NCBI GenBank assembly: GCA_025738555.1
Contig: JAOVFP010000011.1
Coordinates: forward strand, 4,154,001 to 4,218,000
Direction of reading: 5' to 3'
DNA from: Cyathus striatus
Taxonomy: Eukaryota > Basidiomycota > Agaricomycetes > Agaricales > Nidulariaceae
Length of the DNA: 64,000 bases
A program made the translations under genes and the position numbers. Under the pieces are notes generated by a model. It ran no database searches, had not been told where the DNA came from, and saw only the letters and a list, made by a program, of their open reading frames with translations. Positions 12,551-26,171 of the stretch are shown one piece after another. Position 1 is the stretch's first letter; each line of letters begins with the position of its first letter.

Positions 12551-13465
12551 GGTATGGTATGTGCGAGAGTTGGATTGGTGGCGGTCTGAAGAAATCCTAC
12601 TGAGTTATCTGAATTTATAGGGGGAACTTTGTTGCTCCGCTATTTCCATCTTTCTATAATTGATAGCCGCTCTAGACGCTGAGTTGCAGTCAACGACAGA
12701 TCAACGCCCAGAAGCTTGGAAAGATGCGCGCCTTTAGAAGCACTTGCACAAAATCGTGCGCAAAGTGTACCCAGTATAGCATGTATAGTACAAGCACAGC
12801 CGAGCTGATATGGATGATGGTCATGAACAAATAGAAGAGAAGAAGAGAATCTGGGTTGGTGAAGTAGGCGCAAGAAGATATTGTTCATGAATTACAATAA
12901 GAGTGTTCATTACTATCTGCTATGGGATCCGGTTTTTACTTGTATTTTGTGCTTGTACTTGCACTAGCGTATGGTTAATGAGTGTACCTATTACTTGAAT
13001 ATACTTGGGTCGTTTCTTATACATTTGAGCAAGGGTCATACAGTTACTTAATTTCACATAAAAAATATGAACGGTAAACAGATTTGTAGTTGTTTTTGGA
13101 ATTTTACTATCATTCGACTCTGAACGAATATGTTATAACTTGTTATAACTTTGTACTATAGTTACCATTCTTCGTATCTGTTTCATCTGAGAAGAGCTAT
13201 ATCACAATCATAGACTGCCGAAGAACATTATTCTTCTGATACTACACTATATAATTATATCCGCTTCGTAACCTACAGCTACATGATGCCTCGTGATGAT
13301 GATGGCTTAACTAGCGAGTGTAAGTAGGCTAAAGTCATCAAACCACCAAAGGGGTGGATATTCATGCAAGCTACACCTGTGCATTAATCATAAGTTGATC
13401 ATAAGTGTCTCCTTCTACTTGGATTTGGAAGTTGGCGCGTGTTACCCTCACCCAACATGATTCAA
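12551..13465. other. Upstream region of DUF4436 copy C, no gene seen
   Basis: The first 150 bases match the upstream flank of copy A. A minus frame of 82 codons (12640-12888) has no recognisable family. The rest is AT-rich without coding signal. Confidence 0.3.
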
Positions 13466-13469
13466 CGAT

Positions 13470-14430
13470 ATTTTTAATTCTGCAACATCTACGATGACCG
13501 ATATTTTCAGAGACATCAACGAAGTAAAACAATGGAAATTAATTGACTCATACACGAGCCGCCGAAGATCCTTTAAAACTACTAGTTGCACCGCATAAAA
13601 TTGAGGGGAGTGCTGTATTCTACCTGTGCCCTCTATTAGGATCATGTGGTTACGGATGATCGGCAACGATATATGTTTACGGAAGCTTATGTTGCTATGA
13701 ATAAGAGATAGGTCATATGGCATGGGTACGTGATATATATTTATATGATATAAGTATGCTGTCCTAGAGAGCGAAATTCTTCCACAAAGGAAGGTGAGTT
13801 TTATGAGTTGATTCGTATAAATAGCTCCCTGATTATCTTCGACTTGAAATGCAAGGAGTGTCAATACTAGGCCTAGGAATCTGGAGCAGTCCCACTGTCG
13901 AGAGAAAGGAATTCCCTAGCCCGTATAAACAAAGTACTTACTACTTTCTCGCAACAATCAGGTGCCTTAAAATTTTTTCAGAAGGAGGATTTATCATTGT
14001 ACTAAGCTGCGGCTCAAAACTTCTCCAATGTTTTGTGGTGGCTTTCTGGGGACTTGGAATTGACAAAGATTCGCACCAGAGTAATTCGAGCACAATAGAA
14101 ACTCCGCTTTCAGTGACAACACTAAAGACCGTTATCTAAAATTGACCTAATAATTCTGAAAACGATTGGTGCGAAGTATGAAGATTTATCCAAAGCTGTT
14201 AACGGACCTAAATAATAGAATGCAAAGCGTTGAAGAGAAAATGAGTAGATTCAATACTAGAACAGTTCAGTGCGCGGTGACTCAGGACGTCGATTCTATA
14301 TCTTATGTTCGTCGTGGCTGCGTCACTTTGGACCTGACAAAGATGTATTTCCCTCGGAATGGAGGAATGAAGTTTCTCTCTATGAAACGTAAGACCTTCG
14401 TAGCACATGGCGAGACTTGAAATTTAGAGC
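13470..14430 (-). repeat. Block Y, copy 2
   Basis: Matches 2640-3665. The minus frame at 13448-13864 keeps 138 codons that include VYESINFHCFTSLMSLK. The plus strand at 14166-14420 keeps an 84-codon frame (LTDLNNRMQSVEEKMSRF). No foldback element lies at the Y/Z junction here, so this copy shows the uninterrupted order. Confidence 0.45.
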
Positions 14431-14449
14431 TTGAGCTTGAACGTTTGTT

Positions 14450-16245
14450 GGTTTGTTAGTTTGAACACGCGCTGAATGACGTGCCACTGCCAGGATAGCG
14501 GTGGGGTCGTGCCCGAAAATATTTACGTAATCATGATTGGGTATAGCCGAAGCAAAGGCTAGAGCTCTAGAGGCTTCCGTTCGAATCTCCCTGGGCGCGT
14601 ACGTCGACGTCAAGTCGACGTAGGCCACTGTACAAAGCTCCTCCACCAAACCCTGGTACCCGCTACTCGGTGTACCTGGATAGTCGAATCCTCGTAATTG
14701 CTACCAACTGCTTTCCAATAATAACAGTCGAACCCGGTTAGTTGAAGGTGAAGTGGGCCCGGGGGTATGATCCCGGTGTTCAACTGGTGTTGGTCACTAT
14801 GGTACGTTGTATGTCTAATTTGTTTTCGCAATGCGCTGATATGTTACACACTTAACTTTGTTTTTGGATTACTCAAGCGATTCCGTTCCGTTAACATATA
14901 CTCTAAAATTCGCACAACAAGTGTATTACCTGCGCCGCATCACCATCCAGTCACCATCCACCTGCACTTGTCATCCCCAGGCCCCAAAATAGGGTAGCGC
15001 TCGATACCTATTGGACGAGTGAGGAGGTGCACTTGGAACTTGATATCACCCATGACCATATTTTCGTGATCAGGCAGCGTCAATCTTCTGGTTCGTACCT
15101 CTTGATTCACCCTAGTGTCGACTGATGGCTGCCAGGGATGTTGATATCGTTGCTGTATAACTTGCCTCAACAACCGCACAGAGGTCCATAACTACCACCA
15201 CTCGGCGCTCCTCCATTGCGTACAGCTATCGTATCCAAGCACCAACACGAACGCCAGATATCTTCGGAGTCGGATCATGGGCAGAGGATTAGTCGATTAA
15301 GGAGGATTGAATCATCGATCCCTTCAAGAAGAACCATTCATGGGAAACGTGACGAAGATTTTGGATTCATTAACACTATCGGACTCCCGCATAACAAAGA
15401 ACTACTAAGTCTACGTCGTCTCTTTGGGCCCCCGTGACTAGATCAGTCAATGGTAGTCAATTTCTGGTCCCGGTCAGTAGTACACTCTTGGTTAAAGCAG
15501 ACTAAAGCCAAATGCTAACCGATGTCATCGTTTTTTGTGTAGACTTATGTTCGGTTGTTTCTGATACAGATTGCGCTATCTTAAGACCTTAACCTACACC
15601 GTAAGAGTTACGATATATTGATGTTCTACTCAGGTAAATAAATTTTTCAAATGCTACTGGGACTGACGAGGGTAGGATGGTTTATCTATGACATACAACT
15701 GTACCAAAATCACATCGATTAAATCCACTGCTCCCATCCCAACATTTCAGAAAGCGTATCAAGTTTCGAATTCCAAAGTCAGTGTTGTCGCAGTGTCGTA
15801 TCGGATGGAATTTTTCGGGCCTCTTAGCCGTTAACTTCCTATTAAAATTCACGCTCGTCTTTTTCTCCTTCTCAGTTTCTCTGCATGGCTTTGTGTTTAC
15901 CCCACTCTTCGACCAGATAGCGATGTTCTTATATGTGCATCCCATGGCAAGGGCTTGTGTAGTTCGTAATCGATTTCACTTTGACGACGTTTAAAGTTGA
16001 TATTAATCAGTGAAAGGTTAGGGAACCCTTCGATTATGGTATGCATGATAACGGGAATCTTCATACGTATTTGCAAATGATACTCTGATAAGTGGAGTAA
16101 CCGTAGCATGACACAGGACTTGGTGGCGAAAATCCTGCCGTGCAGTAAAGAACTTTGGTATTTTCCTCTCCTTTAAGAATTGAGATTTATCGAAAAGACA
16201 GCCATTCAATTCCAATCACTAATTTTAAATACACAGTACAAGCTG
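14450..16245. repeat. Block Z, copy 3
   Basis: Matches 4660-6420 over nearly its full length, with scattered small indels. All frames are broken. The start contains a GTTCGAATC word resembling a Pol III B box (about 14579-14587). Confidence 0.5.
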
Positions 16246-17433
16246 TCTCTAATATGTATGTTGAATATGTGTTCCTAAATACATCCCAGAGGTTATAATT
16301 GAGAAAGTGCTATTTGGGGCTGCGTCGATATCGTTGGCTTTCGGCGTTGAGATTGCTTATGTAAGGGGGTGTTAGATTTCGGTGAGTACCTTAGGTCCCA
16401 CAGTGTCGTCGAATTGTATTCCAACTAAGTACCTTCGGGCGAAGTGGCATTCTTTATCCCTGCTCCAAAATTACGGTTTTGTGGGGATTTCCTTTGATTA
16501 TTTCACAGTTTCCTTCACATTATCACACCTCTACCGTCATCCCTCCCTTTTTATTGCCTTTCCATTCGATTTTTTGCATCGTTAGTTTATGACTATGGCG
16601 ATGTGAACGCACATGTGAGTTATTTCTACCCTCACCGTTGCATGTGTAAATACTTTAGTCAAAGGAATTCGATCGTCTTTGTTACGAGAAACGCTGAGCG
16701 CACCTACTTCTTCCTAAAACAGTAATCCAGAATCATTCCATTAATGACTCTCCAGTCCATGTCGTGTCGCGATAACTTGAGCACATCCTATTGTCAGACT
16801 CGAGAAGATATGCTCGAGATAAGAGAGAATACAAAGACAAAGTAGGTTTGTCCTTTCGGTGACGCGAATCTTATCACTCGTGAATGATATCAGTCATCGG
16901 CCACCGATAACTTCTTATTAGAAGGTGCATATTACTTGAATACGTCAAGTAAAGTTCAATTGTGCGTGGTAGATTCTCGAAGCCACTGAGATAGGAGTGT
17001 ATTCATCACTTCTAGTTTACAGGTATCCTCAATCTGCACGGTAAGTGCGCATTTTTTCGATGAGAAGTAAATGAATCATCCAAGAGGTAGGCTTCAATCC
17101 AACTTCAATCAATGCGGGGACGCGGAGGAATGTAAGTGCTGGAACGGAGAATACTATTCTTACACCCAAACTCTCATTAGCTCACTTGGCCCCGAGTTCA
17201 TAGTTCTATTGTGGGGGGACGTGGAGGTGGCTTGTGGCCATGTTAAAATGACTTCGTAACCTGTCATTCGCTTGTCAGCACATGGACAGTGGCGGAGTCT
17301 AACCTGATACCTGTCCAGTGTCCGGCCACGCATCGAAGTCCCGAAGATTACCTCAGAGCCTCTCACTGATTCCGCGAGCATGAGATGACGAGTATAAAGG
17401 CTACTCCACTCGTGCAGACGATTCATTGTGACC
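16246..17433. other. Region upstream of the P450 at 17434, no gene seen
   Basis: Similarity to block Z ends near 16245. The rest is apparently unique, with only short frames. The proximal part presumably holds the promoter of the downstream P450. Confidence 0.3.
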
Positions 17434-19530
17434 ATGGAGGACCTTCAATATCGATTAACTTTTGCAATTGCTATTACTGGTACGCTTTATCTCCTCAGGA
17501 TATATATACGAGCCTGGAACTCTCCTGTATGTATCCCCCAGCATCTCATTCATTCTCAATAACGCTTGCTAATGTTTCCAGTTACATGATATTCCAACCA
17601 TAGGATACTCAGGAGTTCTCACATCCTATATTACCGCTGTGAAATACCTATTCCACGGTAAAGATCTGGTACAGGAGGGCTATAAGAAGGTAAGAGTACT
17701 ACTTGCGATGTCACCGGAATATATAGACGCTGACCATGCAGTAGTATCATGGACAGGTTTTCAAAATCGCCACTCTTACAGACTGGCTCGTTCTAGCCGC
17801 AGGAAGTCAAATGATAGAAGATATCCGAAAAGCTAAGGATGAGCAACTATCTCCTAGAGAAGCTGTTAAACAGGTACCCTTTCATTTTATTCCCTGTTTG
17901 CGATTGCTTGATGTCATCTGCAGGCATTGAAAACGGATCTTCTACTTGGACCTAATGCCTTGCTGGATCGCTATTTTGCTGAAGTGGTTCGAACACATAT
18001 GACTCGTAATCTACCTATTCTCTTCGCCGATGCTAAGAATGAAATTGAGGCGGCCTTCACGGATTTAATCCCTGCAAATGAAGATGGTAAGTAGACTTCT
18101 TACAATCGTATCTCAACCATTGCTTAGATACATAATGCACAACCAGGGTGGACCGAAATTGCTGCTTACGAAACTGTTATCAAGACAGTAGCAAGAATAA
18201 GCAACAGGCTTTTCGTCGGATTCCCGCTATGTACGGATCAGTTTTATAATTTGGGCACCATTGACTAACATCAAATCGCTATACTTGCAGGCCGGGATCC
18301 AGATTTCATGGAGTTGCTACAGAAATTTCCTGCTGATCTATTTAGAACGGCTAGACTTCTTGATTTCTTCCCGACCTTCCTCCAACCGTAAGTCCGTATT
18401 TCTTGTCATCGCTGTTTTACTTACGAATATATAAAACAGAATTATTGCACAGTTCATTAATGTCGAGCGCCAAATTCAAAGAGCTATGAAGCATCTTGTA
18501 CCTCTTATAAATGAGCGTATTGCAAAAATTGATGCACCTGGCTCGACTTACGTTGACCAACCCGTACGTCGAATTACATTCAGCTCTAGATTCTGTATTA
18601 AGAAGCAACAGAATGACATCCTTCGCTGGTTCTTGGAACATGCGGATAGGGATCACCGTACACCTCGCGAGTTGACTATCAGATTGTTATTTTTAAACTT
18701 TGCAGCTATTCACTCCACTTCTATGGTATGTTGCCCAGTTGAACTTGAACACATTCGTAGAATTTTAATCTGACTAATATGTTAGGCATTTACGCATATA
18801 TTATTTGACTTGGCAAGTCACCCTGAATGCGTTTCATCGATGCGAGAAGAAGTAGAAACTGTAATTGCAGATGATGGTTGGACGAAGGAGGCAATGGGGA
18901 AAATGCGTAAATTGGACAGCTTTGTTAAAGAAACAATACGTCTCTCTAGTCTTGGTGGTCGTATGTTTCTCCTTCCTAAATAATTAGGCTAAAGCTAATC
19001 AGTGTTAGATACCATGCCTCGTATGGTTATGAACGATTTCACTCTGTCAAATGGACAGGTCATTCCTTCCAGCACGTATTTGATGGTTGTGTCTCATGCT
19101 ATGCACCTCGATGAAGTAAGTCAACTTTTTCTTATCGCTTGAAAGTGTATTAATAAATACTTTAGAGCATTTATCCTAATGGAAGGGAATTTGATGGTTT
19201 TAGATTTACTAAGATGAGCGACAAGGAAGAGAGTGAAACCAAACATCAATTACTTACTCTGTCCTCAGAGTATGTTGCGTTTGGACATGGACGACATGCA
19301 TGGTAATAAGGATGATTCTTTTGTTTTAACTGATTCTATGAGCTGACTAGTATACTTCTTCTAGTCCTGGTCGATTCTTTGCCGCGACCGAGCTGAAGGC
19401 AATGTTGGCCCACACATTACTGAACTACGATGTAATGCTCCACGCGGACCGACGACCGGACAATGTATGGTATGAGGATAGCCAGATGCCTGATCCCAGC
19501 GTAAAGGTTTTGTTTCGAAAGCGAAAATGA
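17434..19530 (+). CDS. Cytochrome P450 monooxygenase (CYP512/ent-kaurene-oxidase-like)
   Basis: A membrane-anchored haem monooxygenase of unknown substrate. Twelve exons can be joined in frame (498 aa): 17434-17526, 17582-17689, 17745-17873, 17924-18086, 18147-18230, 18291-18387, 18440-18563, 18612-18725, 18786-18960, 19009-19115, 19166-19302 and 19365-19530. An N-terminal anchor (MEDLQYRLTFAIAITGTLYL) leads into the proline-rich HDIPTIGYSG. The I-helix region ends AAIHSTSM, the ExxR motif is in FVKETIR, the PERF-like element is EFDGFRF, and the haem loop is FGHGRHACPG. The cysteine codon is split by the last intron, so an unspliced reading shows Trp instead. All key residues are present. It is a diverged relative of the three P450s at 55-63 kb but on the opposite strand. 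The CYP family label is from memory of motif style and is less certain than the P450 call itself. Confidence 0.88.
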
Positions 19531-20099
19531 AAGTGGTTGTTATACGATATATACTACTACCAGGCAATTTCAATGGGAATGGCGGTCCCACAGGTCTGAT
19601 CTTCTTGGAGATTATCTTTCGTTTTGTTTATACTATGGTTATAAATGAAAATGCTACCGAAAGTCGGCCACTGTCAGGTCGTCGGAATCAGATCCGGGTG
19701 GCTGACGATGCGTATCCACAAGCCTTGGACTCATCGCGAGATACCAATTTCGGCTCAGACCGAGTCTGAACTTATTTCAGTTTTATTCCCTTCCTAAATC
19801 TTCGTTACAAAGCTTATCACTGAGTTCAAGATCTCACAGATGCCAATAACGATAGTTAAGACGTAGGCCTTTACCAGGCCACTACGTTGGAGTGAGATTT
19901 CATTTACATAGACATATCTCCCATTTGAGAGGGTAACATTCAATAAGGTTTTGAAGCCGCTAATTAACGTGGGCACATCAGTAAAGTCTAATAAAGCAGA
20001 AACGAGAAATGCTCACACAGCAACTCCCTCAGTAGTCAACGTCTATGTTGATCGTTTTAATCGCTTTATTTGATACAGTGTCATTCCCATAAATGTATA

Positions 20100-21400
20100 A
20101 AGAAATAGGGCCGGCAAGCGGCAGAGCCCACTACCTCCTTGTGTAACTGACTTTCTGACCCATGCGCATAACAATGAGTGATAAACGAGGTATAAGTCAT
20201 GTTCTTTACAAGGTTTAACTTTGAGTACAATGGTCCTTTTAGACGTTGTTATATACATTAGGTCAATCGATCGCGAACTGTGCAGTGTAGTCGCATGCTG
20301 GTCACATTGCCTGGACAGTGTATATCTCCTGACTTCACTTTCTGTGATACAAGATCCGCAAGTTGAGATGTGAGTACAAGTGTGTGTCTCACTATTGATG
20401 TCGTACCTTACTCTTTTCAGTAGCAAAACTGCTGAACGGAATGTCTTTGGCTGAGAATTTCGAGTATAGTACGTGTCTTTGTACTACTTGTAAACGGAGT
20501 ACTAAAGAAAGCAGCACTGCAATATTCGTTTCAGAGCTTATTTCCATCCGACAAAACTAACAGTCACAAGCTAAGTCTAGGGACCCCTCGACCTCTTCAT
20601 TCACAAGCGTCGATACACAGCACAACCTGTATTATACATTTAAACCATGCTCTGGAGAATTCAGTTCTACTTGCAACCCCCCAAAGTATATGCTAACTGC
20701 GCTTTACCAGTACCTTTTCATCTTATTCCAATCCATTTACACCTCCTTTGCTATTTATTTTCTAATTGTTATTGATGTTGACTATGGCATTGGTAGAGAG
20801 GACACTAAACACTAAGACGTACATACTAGCCATGCGTGGGTGGACATCCATGCTATAGAGTGTAACCACTGTGCTCCCAGTGAAGTGTATGGCGCATAGA
20901 TTCCGAAAGCGTTTCGGGGATGTACACCTTCAATGGGGAAAGTCGGGCTCAACATATTAAAAGCCATGTCCGTGACAGTGAAAGATGTGGCCTCGGGGAT
21001 TGACATTTAAGCTCGTGACACCCCAATGCGAGTTGGACTCCGATGGAGAGCAGGCAGAATGTTCTTCTCTATGCTTCTGGTGGACCTAGCTACATCCAAC
21101 ATTAGCACACTGTTCATGTGCACGTCTGTGGTGTATGTTTGGGTGCGTTTAAATTGTTGGCAAGGAGGGCGTATCTTATCCATGTTCCTGATGGGGGTGG
21201 AGAGCAAAGGAGAGAAGGTGTAGGATAAGTCAGGAGAGAAGATAGAGGTAGATGAAAAGGAGCAGGGAAAGGAGGAGAAGCCATTAGCCAATCAGTGGGC
21301 CAGAAAGTGAGATCCCGGACACCGATCCACAAATTGCCTTCCTAGGAAATCCAAACATCCCCATAACCCAACTACTACCTTAAAAGGTAGTGGGAATAAT
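20100..21400. other. Insertion of unknown origin inside DUF4436 copy D
   Basis: This sequence has no counterpart in DUF4436 copies A and C. Short inverted words CCCACTACCT occur near both ends (about 20127 and 21382), too short to prove a transposon. A minus-strand frame of about 160 codons (21291-20812) is broken by a single in-frame stop. The second half reads SIPEATSFTVTDMAFNMLS and matches no family I know. Confidence 0.35.
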
Positions 21401-22429
21401 AATGCATCATAACTGCTTTCTGGTTATTTTTTAAGCTTACAAGTTCTTCAGAAGTTACTATTGGAATCATGTGTCAAATGGGTGGTTCTGAAGCGTTAAA
21501 TCCAAGTTCTGATTTGATTTGGTATTACCATAAAAAAGTAGCGATGTGGTTCTGAAAACACTGCCCAAGGGGTATGGATCTTCCATTTCCCTTAGGTACC
21601 ATATAAAGATAGGATCTACTTGTGCTTGATTTGTCCGATCGAAAGTGGAGTTGGGGCGATCAATGGAATTGGTCGCAGTCTACGTCAGCAGAGTGAATTT
21701 CAAATTGGGTGCTCCTAAGTCGTTAGCTTAGGGGCATTCTAATTGGTCTACTTGCACTTCTTGTTACGCATTTCTCTTAAGTATTCCAATTTTTTATTAA
21801 TTCTTCTTCGTGTTCTCTTCTTGATCTCACGGATAGCTCGATAGTCTTTGACTTTTGAGCTTTGCTTTTCACAGCATTCCTCCACGTGACCATATTAACG
21901 GTCGCTTTGTATCCAGAACACCATCAATTGTTGGAACCAGTCCTATGGATCCGGGCCCTTCCTTAAACTTGTCATACATGATGTCAGACCAATCTCAGCC
22001 CATTACCCCGATTCAACCTCAACCTCCCACTCAATCTCAGCCCACTGTTCCGAGCTCATCTGTCACCTTCACAGCCGAGCAATTTGCTGCTCTCCTTGCT
22101 TCATTCCATCCTCCTGCTGTAGCTGCACTGTCGAATGGAGAGACATCCTTTGGTGCTCAAGGGATCTCGGCATCTGCCCCCTTGCCTCCATTTATCATGG
22201 ATCAAGCACCCGCATTGAGTAAGTCCATTTATGATGATTTCCCGAGAGTCGAGGCAGGCATTATTCTGGACATTGCGCGTCACAAATTCAGGCCCATGGA
22301 TATCTGCAAGCTGGACTCTCGCATTCGCGATAAGATGGATGCTTGCTCTACTTTGGACTTTGACAATGGCATTTTGACAGCCAAACCGACATCTGGGTCG
22401 TCTTGCGACTACCCAAACTTTGCGTCGCT

Positions 22430-22449
22430 ATTAGGGGAATTCAAAGTTG
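22430..22449 (+). repeat. Left ATT target duplication and 17-bp TIR of Harbinger
   Basis: ATT (22430-22432) followed by AGGGGAATTCAAAGTTG (22433-22449). Confidence 0.88.
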
Positions 22450-22663
22450 ACTGTTTTGTCGCGTCGCTACAGGTAGCTGCATCACATCAATGATCACTTG
22501 TAGCTAGCCAAGTTTGATACCCCCGTTATGCGACCATGTGATGATACAGATACACAGTGTGCTTTATGCAAGCTCTGGCAGAGTTCAAATACTTATCTGC
22601 TTGTACATTTGATATGTATCGCTTGTGGCCAGTGGCCACTCAGTATGAATAAATAATATACTT

Positions 22664-24221
22664 ATGATCTTTATTCTGAATCCAACCTATCCTATGCCTC
22701 GAACTACAGAAAGACAGCAAGCAGAGAAGGCCCTACTGGATCTTCTTATGTTCAATACAATTGCTGAAGAAGAAGCTAGGCGATCTGATTCATATTCTTC
22801 TGATTCCTCTGATTCATCTGGAATGGCAACAGCATCGAAATCTCACAGTGATAATACAATGAAATCTTCGTCATCGAGCTCTTCATCTTCTTCATCATTC
22901 CAAAGCAATAACTCCTTTACAGGCCATATACTTTCTTCTTTAGAAGAATTGCATGAACACCGTTACAGTGAAAGGGACCGAAAAATTCCAAAAACCTCGG
23001 AAAACTTAAATATGCTGCTTTTCGAGTACAAGCCCAATCACCCTGATATCTTTCGCTCTTTTACTGGAATCCTACCAGCATGTTTTGACAGTGCTGTTGA
23101 GATACTCAAAGATCACCCTGTATTTCAAAACAATGCCAATTGTGAGCAGATGCCTGTTGAAAGACAATTTGCAATTGCTCTTTATCGATTCCGCCATTAT
23201 GGAAATGCCACCAGTAATGAAAAGGTAGCCCTCTGGGCTGGAGTCTCATATGGAACTGTTCATAATGCTACAATGCGGGTACTGAAGGCATGCTGTGATC
23301 CCCGCTTCTGTCATGCAACTATGCCCTGGGCAACACCTGAGGAGAAGGAACAAGCCAAGGAATGGGTTGAGGAACATTCCTGTTCATCATGGAGAGATGG
23401 TTGGCTAATGGTTGATAGAACCTTGGTGCCTATATTCCAAAGACCTCATCACTTTGGAAATACTTTCTATGATCGCAAGTCAAACTATTCTTTAAATGTT
23501 CAGGTTCGAGTTTTTTCCTTCCTAACATACTTAATAGCTGACTACATTGGAATATAGCTTGTAAGCCTCCCCAATCTTTGCATTTTAGACTACTCAGTTG
23601 GTCTTCCTGGGAGTCAGCATGATGCAATGGCATGGCAAGAAACAAAAATATTTCAGGAGCATGAAAGGCTCTTTGAGGGTGAAGAGTTTATATGGGCTGA
23701 CTCAGCCTATCCAGTGCGTAGTTGGTGTCAAGCACCATATAAAGAGTAGGTTGATTTACTCTATTTTATAAACACTGCACTAATCCTCTGACAATAGACC
23801 TGAAAGTTCAATTCCTGAAAATTCAGACCACAACTATTATGTTTCACGCATCTGAATCCGTTCAGAACATTGTGTAGGACTCCTTAAAGGGTGCTGGTCA
23901 TCACTACGTGGCCTTAGAGTTCGCATTGACAACATGCATGCAAAAGACATTGCAAGTCTCTGGGTTGTTGCTTGCATACACCTGCATAACTTTGCTCTTA
24001 TGTATGAGAGTGGAGAGAACATTGAAATGAATAATTTCTTCATTGAAGGTCAGCAAATATTACAAGATGAAAGGGAAAATAGACAATTATGGGAGCTGGA
24101 GCGAGCTGGAAGACTAGATGGGTTGGAGATAAACTATAATCAGCGTGAGCAAGTAGCACTTTCAGAAGGGAAAAATAAGCATGAAAAGTTAAAACAAGAT
24201 TTATTTGACAGTTTTATGTAG
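22664..24221 (+). pseudogene. Harbinger DDE transposase (inactivated)
   Basis: Three exons fit: 22664 (or the ATG at 22694)-23503, 23558-23745 and 23798-24221. The N-terminus has a long Ser run. An HTH-like region (NEKVALWAGVSYGTVHNAT) precedes the catalytic domain. DDE landmarks are MVDRTLVPIF (first Asp), GLPGSQHDAMAW (second Asp region), FIWADSAYPVRSW and RSEHCVGLLKG (Glu). Two lesions are visible. MVDRT replaces the usual Asp-Gly-Thr. An in-frame TGA occurs shortly before the catalytic Glu motif (about 23851), where a CGA arginine codon would fit. It is therefore probably a recently dead transposase. Confidence 0.8.
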
Positions 24222-24337
24222 CAATGATAACTAGAATTTAATGTTATTAAATGGGGAAAATAGAGAGAAAGATTAAACAAGTAGTATGGGAGCACGGAGG
24301 GTATATGTAGGGTATATGTTGGAGCAAATAACTAGAA

Positions 24338-25938
24338 ATGCAGAGCAGCAGGAGTAGCATGACGCAAACGTTCCAGTTCAATTTGTTTCTCCAGCAACAA
24401 GAGTTGATGAGCTCGCTCATGATCCTCAGCTCGCTCCCGACGATCCCGCTCCCATTCCTTAGCATCTTCACGATGTCTCTCAGCCTGCTCTTGTGCCTCC
24501 AACTGGAGCATCACAAGATGCTCATGATGCTCCAACCGCTCCCTTTCACGCTTATTCTTACCATTCTCCTTCATCTGATCGCGTTCCATCTTACTTCAAT
24601 CATGTTTCTCCTGGGATTCACGCTGGGACTTTTGACTGTTGAGTGTGAGTTCATGAATTTGATCATATGGAGTCTTCCGTTTCTGTGGAATTACTTTTGA
24701 GGTGGATCAATCAGCAGAGGAAACTGCCTAGATGACTGAGTTAGAAGATCCGACAAATAGAGTGGAGCAAAAGCAGGGAAATTACCATTGGAATGGACTT
24801 CTCAATTGGAGTAGCAGGAATCACGGTGGTACTGGTGGGTGAAGGCGAGCTCCTAGATGGGTCAGGATCACTGAGATCATCTGTAATACGCAGATCATCC
24901 CAGTCCTGTGTCTCATGATGAATTTGATTCTAAAAATACATTATTCAGATGACAAATGAAGAAGAAAGAGTGAAAAATCTTTACAGTTTCAATGAACACA
25001 TCGTCATCATTGATGGGGTGGTGATCTTCGATATCCCAAGTACCCAGGTCCAAAACAGAGGTGTCAAGCTGGGTTGCGCTGTTAGCAACACCTGAGCGGT
25101 CGTATACCGGACTGGCAGAGAGAAGGCGGTCCATGCGCTTGTACCACTTGAATTCCTTCTCGATTTTCTCTGTACCTGTGATAAGTATTCTACACCATTG
25201 ATAAAGGATTATTACTTACGCCATATGTTATGAATTGGGGTCTCATTTTCGATCTCACATTCACGATCTTCCATGATCAACCCATGTCCAGTTTTCCCCA
25301 ATAGTTTGCGGAACTTGTAATACTTCTTCTTCAACCTAAATGGCGATGTTACAAATATATAATTTGAAGCAAACTTTGAGCTTACTTTGCAATCTGAGAT
25401 TTGATAGATACAGGCGTGCTCTTCATCTTCGACTCTGGTACTACGCCATCTGGAAACAAGAGTGGCGCCAGCTTACGACATGCATCCATGGCTTTGAGAG
25501 ATCCATTATCCCCATCATCAAGTCCGCCATCATCAAAGCCAAAAACACGTCGGAATGGTATCGTTTCCTCGATCTTGGTGAGGATAATGTCGGTATAATG
25601 AAAGTATAAGGGGTCAGACCAACTGAAAGTAATGTTTAGGAATGTAAAACAATGTGAATTGAATTGGCTACTCACAGAATACAATCCTTCGTTGTTTTTT
25701 GATGAACAAACAACTCATCCCCTCCATCCTCCACTTCAAAACCTCCAGCAACTACAGAAGTGGGATTGGCATTCTCTTTTTCCGCACCAGCTTGATTTGC
25801 GACAGTCTGAGCTGGAGCCTGAGCTCAAGTAGTCTGAGTCTTCTTGCCTTTCTTGGCTGTTTTGCCTGGTTGTTGCTGCTTCTGGGGTTGAGGAGGGGTG
25901 GTGTTTGTGTTAACAAGTGGATCAAGAGGGCCAGCCAT
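24338..25938 (-). pseudogene. Harbinger second protein, Myb/SANT-like DNA-binding type
   Basis: Read from the ATG at 25938 (MAGPLDPLVNTNTTPPQ). The exons encode a Pro/Lys-rich start, then a domain with WSDPLYFHYTDIILTKIEE and KSTPVSIKSQIAKLKKKYY (Myb/SANT-like pattern, about 25615-25270). Next are an acidic Ser/Pro linker and a C-terminal charged coiled coil (about 24590-24338, many Glu and Arg). Such proteins help the Harbinger transposase bind DNA and enter the nucleus. In-frame stops are present near 25829 (TGA) and about 24600 (TGA), so this copy is also broken. Confidence 0.65.
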
Positions 25939-26171
25939 CTTCAATAATTAAAGAGTGTTCAGAGGAAGCAGGCAGTGAGAGGTGTGTGAGTAAAACGAGT
26001 GGTAAAGTGTGATAATCAGCCACTGACAGCGCTCAAAGCGTAATTGAATCTCCGACTTAATCAAGGGGCGCCCATCAGACGCTCGCTACGGTACGACCTT
26101 GATGCAACCGTACCTGTATCATCCAGGGCTGTAGCCATAGCAGCACCAAGCTGTCGCGTAGCGCATAGCGG

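Noticed and set aside
19302..19310. Apparent loss of the haem cysteine (Trp) in the P450 at 17434
   Set aside because: The codon is split by an intron; splicing TG|T restores Cys in FGHGRHACPG.
20120..21390. A transposon with CCCACTACCT inverted repeats
   Set aside because: The inverted words are only 10 bases, and no target duplication could be defined.
24338..24700. A 120-codon hydrophobic plus-strand frame
   Set aside because: It is the reverse of the charged coiled coil of the Harbinger second protein; antisense of Glu/Arg-rich codons gives Leu/Ser-rich sequence.
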